In this document: positions 6,283 to 7,207 of the stretch, in pieces
Numbering within the stretch: position 1 is the first letter of the stretch
How the letters are laid out: each line of letters starts with the position of its first letter
Assembly: GCA_029939385.1 (NCBI GenBank)
Contig: JAOZSZ010000067.1
Location: forward strand, 1 to 7,207
DNA length: 7,207 nucleotides
Source of the DNA: Pontiella sp.
GTDB taxonomy: Bacteria; Verrucomicrobiota; Kiritimatiellia; Kiritimatiellales; Pontiellaceae
Reading direction: 5' to 3'
Translations under genes and position numbers: made by a program
Notes under the pieces: generated by a model
The model's input: only the letters and a program-made list of their open reading frames with translations
What the model was told of the DNA's origin: nothing
Database searches by the model: none

Positions 6283-7207
6283 TTATATTCCGGCTTTGCT
6301 TGTGGGGGTTTCTCGAGAGCGGATAACAACCCCCTCTTCGGCACGTGTGACAAGGCTTCCCGGGGGGGTGCTTTCCAGTACAAAAACATTGCCCGCCACA
6401 ACGGTTCCTTTTCCAATTATAGTATTGCCGCCAAGGATTGTACTGTTGGAATAGATGATAACATGGTCTTCCACAGTCGGATGACGCTGAATGTGTTTGA
6501 TGGGTCGGCCGTGTTCATCGAGGGGGAAACTTTTTGCCCCGAGTGTTACACCTTGGTAAAGCTTAACATGATTGCCGATGTGGCATGTTTCGCCAATGAC
6601 CACGCCCGTTCCATGGTCAATAAAGAAACCTTCTCCAATCGTTGCGCCGGGATGAATATCAACTCCCGTGAGCGAGTGAGTATATTCGCTCATAATGCGC
6701 GGAATCAAAGGAACATTAAGAGTGTAGAGTTCGTGGGCAATACGGTGAGAGGTGATGGCGGTGATTCCGGGGTAGGCCAGTTTGACCTCGGCATAGCTGA
6801 GGGCGGCGGGGTCGCCATTATATGCGGCGATCACATCCTTTATAAGTAAAGAGCGAACCTGGGGCAGAGAGGCGATAAACTGATTTGTGATTTCGATAGA
6901 GGCTTGGCCAAGATGGGGGGTGATCTCCTTTTTTTCCTGTTGGTCGGCGGCGCCCATCCAGCGAAAGGGGAGTGCTTTTTCAATCTCTGGCTGAAGAATT
7001 TCTGCAATATTCTCGAGTTGCTCAATGAAGTATTTTTTAAAATCGATGGGTTCCGGGATAAATTTTCCAGGGAATAGGATGTCGGAAACAATGCGTAGTG
7101 CTTCGGTTACTTGACCGATTTCTGGATGATCCCAGAGTGGCCGAGCGGGAAGATCCGCTTCGGCCTGTGAATAAAGCGGGAGTAATTGCTCCGCCGTTTT
7201 TTGGATT
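6283..7207 (-). CDS. cysE: Serine O-acetyltransferase, EpsC type (5' end outside window)
   Basis: The enzyme acetylates L-serine with acetyl-CoA to O-acetylserine, the first step of cysteine synthesis. Translating the - strand shows the frame open from the ATG at 6957 all the way to the right edge, giving 307 visible residues without a start; the ATG at 6957 is internal. The upstream 83 residues include LPARPL and, further on, LRIVSDILFPGKF, matching the N-terminal region of EpsC-like serine acetyltransferases. The left-handed beta-helix follows: GVDIHPGATIGEGFFIDHGT, VVIGETCHIGNHVKLYQGVT, QRHPTVEDHV, then STILGGNTIIGKGTV. By alignment with E. coli CysE, the catalytic Asp and His are in DIHP (visible Asp183) and IDHG (visible His198); His232 in QRHP is also conserved. 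The C-terminus ends SKAGI. It precedes rpmI on the same strand but is probably a separate transcription unit. Confidence 0.95.
   Translation of the reverse strand, partial: IQKTAEQLLPLYSQAEADLPARPLWDHPEIGQVTEALRIVSDILFPGKFIPEPIDFKKYFIEQLENIAEILQPEIEKALPFRWMGAADQQEKKEITPHLGQASIEITNQFIASLPQVRSLLIKDVIAAYNGDPAALSYAEVKLAYPGITAITSHRIAHELYTLNVPLIPRIMSEYTHSLTGVDIHPGATIGEGFFIDHGTGVVIGETCHIGNHVKLYQGVTLGAKSFPLDEHGRPIKHIQRHPTVEDHVIIYSNSTILGGNTIIGKGTVVAGNVFVLESTPPGSLVTRAEEGVVIRSRETPTSKAGI

Noticed and set aside
5981..6849. Long + strand open frames opposite rpmI and cysE (157 and 193 residues)
   Set aside because: They are antisense to clearly conserved genes and show no recognisable domain.

Overview
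The window is an ordinary stretch of bacterial chromosome with eight genes, tightly packed: one on the + strand (obg, cut by the left edge) and seven on the - strand (cysE, cut by the right edge, then rpmI, rplT, trpD, a lytic transglycosylase, a two-repeat Lcl/DUF1566 protein and a sulfatase). I saw no mobile element, CRISPR array, tRNA or rRNA. The host looks like a free-living bacterium with a Gram-negative envelope: three successive products carry Sec signal peptides and one is an MltF-like peptidoglycan lyase. An exported Cys-type sulfatase next to an Lcl/DUF1566 protein, an EpsC-type serine acetyltransferase and an L20 beginning MPRATN together suggest the PVC group (Verrucomicrobiota, Kiritimatiellota or Lentisphaerota). 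That placement is an inference from family resemblance, not something the sequence proves.

Layout, left to right. Positions 1-405 hold the end of the Obg GTPase. It converges, across an 80-base gap with a strong imperfect hairpin, on a - strand cluster read right to left: trpD (5476-4466), lytic transglycosylase (4462-3056), Lcl/DUF1566 protein (2998-1838) and sulfatase (1841-486). The joints are a 3-base gap, a 57-base gap containing a hairpin that could hide the next ribosome-binding site, and a 4-base ATGA overlap. A clear intrinsic terminator (5552-5581) separates this cluster from rpmI-rplT, so trpD probably starts a new transcript. A candidate promoter there has its -10 box flanked by two TTCGAA hexamers. 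rpmI-rplT has its own promoter candidate in the trailer of cysE and lacks the usual upstream infC.

How the genes fit together: obg, rpmI and rplT serve the ribosome; trpD and cysE serve amino-acid synthesis (tryptophan, cysteine). The three genes after trpD encode envelope or periplasmic proteins with no obvious link to tryptophan. The most intriguing unit is the translationally coupled Lcl/DUF1566-sulfatase pair. I found no clearly new system. The points most worth a second look are that pair, the Asn-to-Ser change in the HGN motif of TrpD, the putative ribosome-binding-site hairpin and the TTCGAA boxes. Several start codons needed correction: the longest open frames of trpD, rpmI, the Lcl protein and the sulfatase all begin upstream of the likely true start, while cysE has no start in the window and must not be begun at the internal ATG at 6957.
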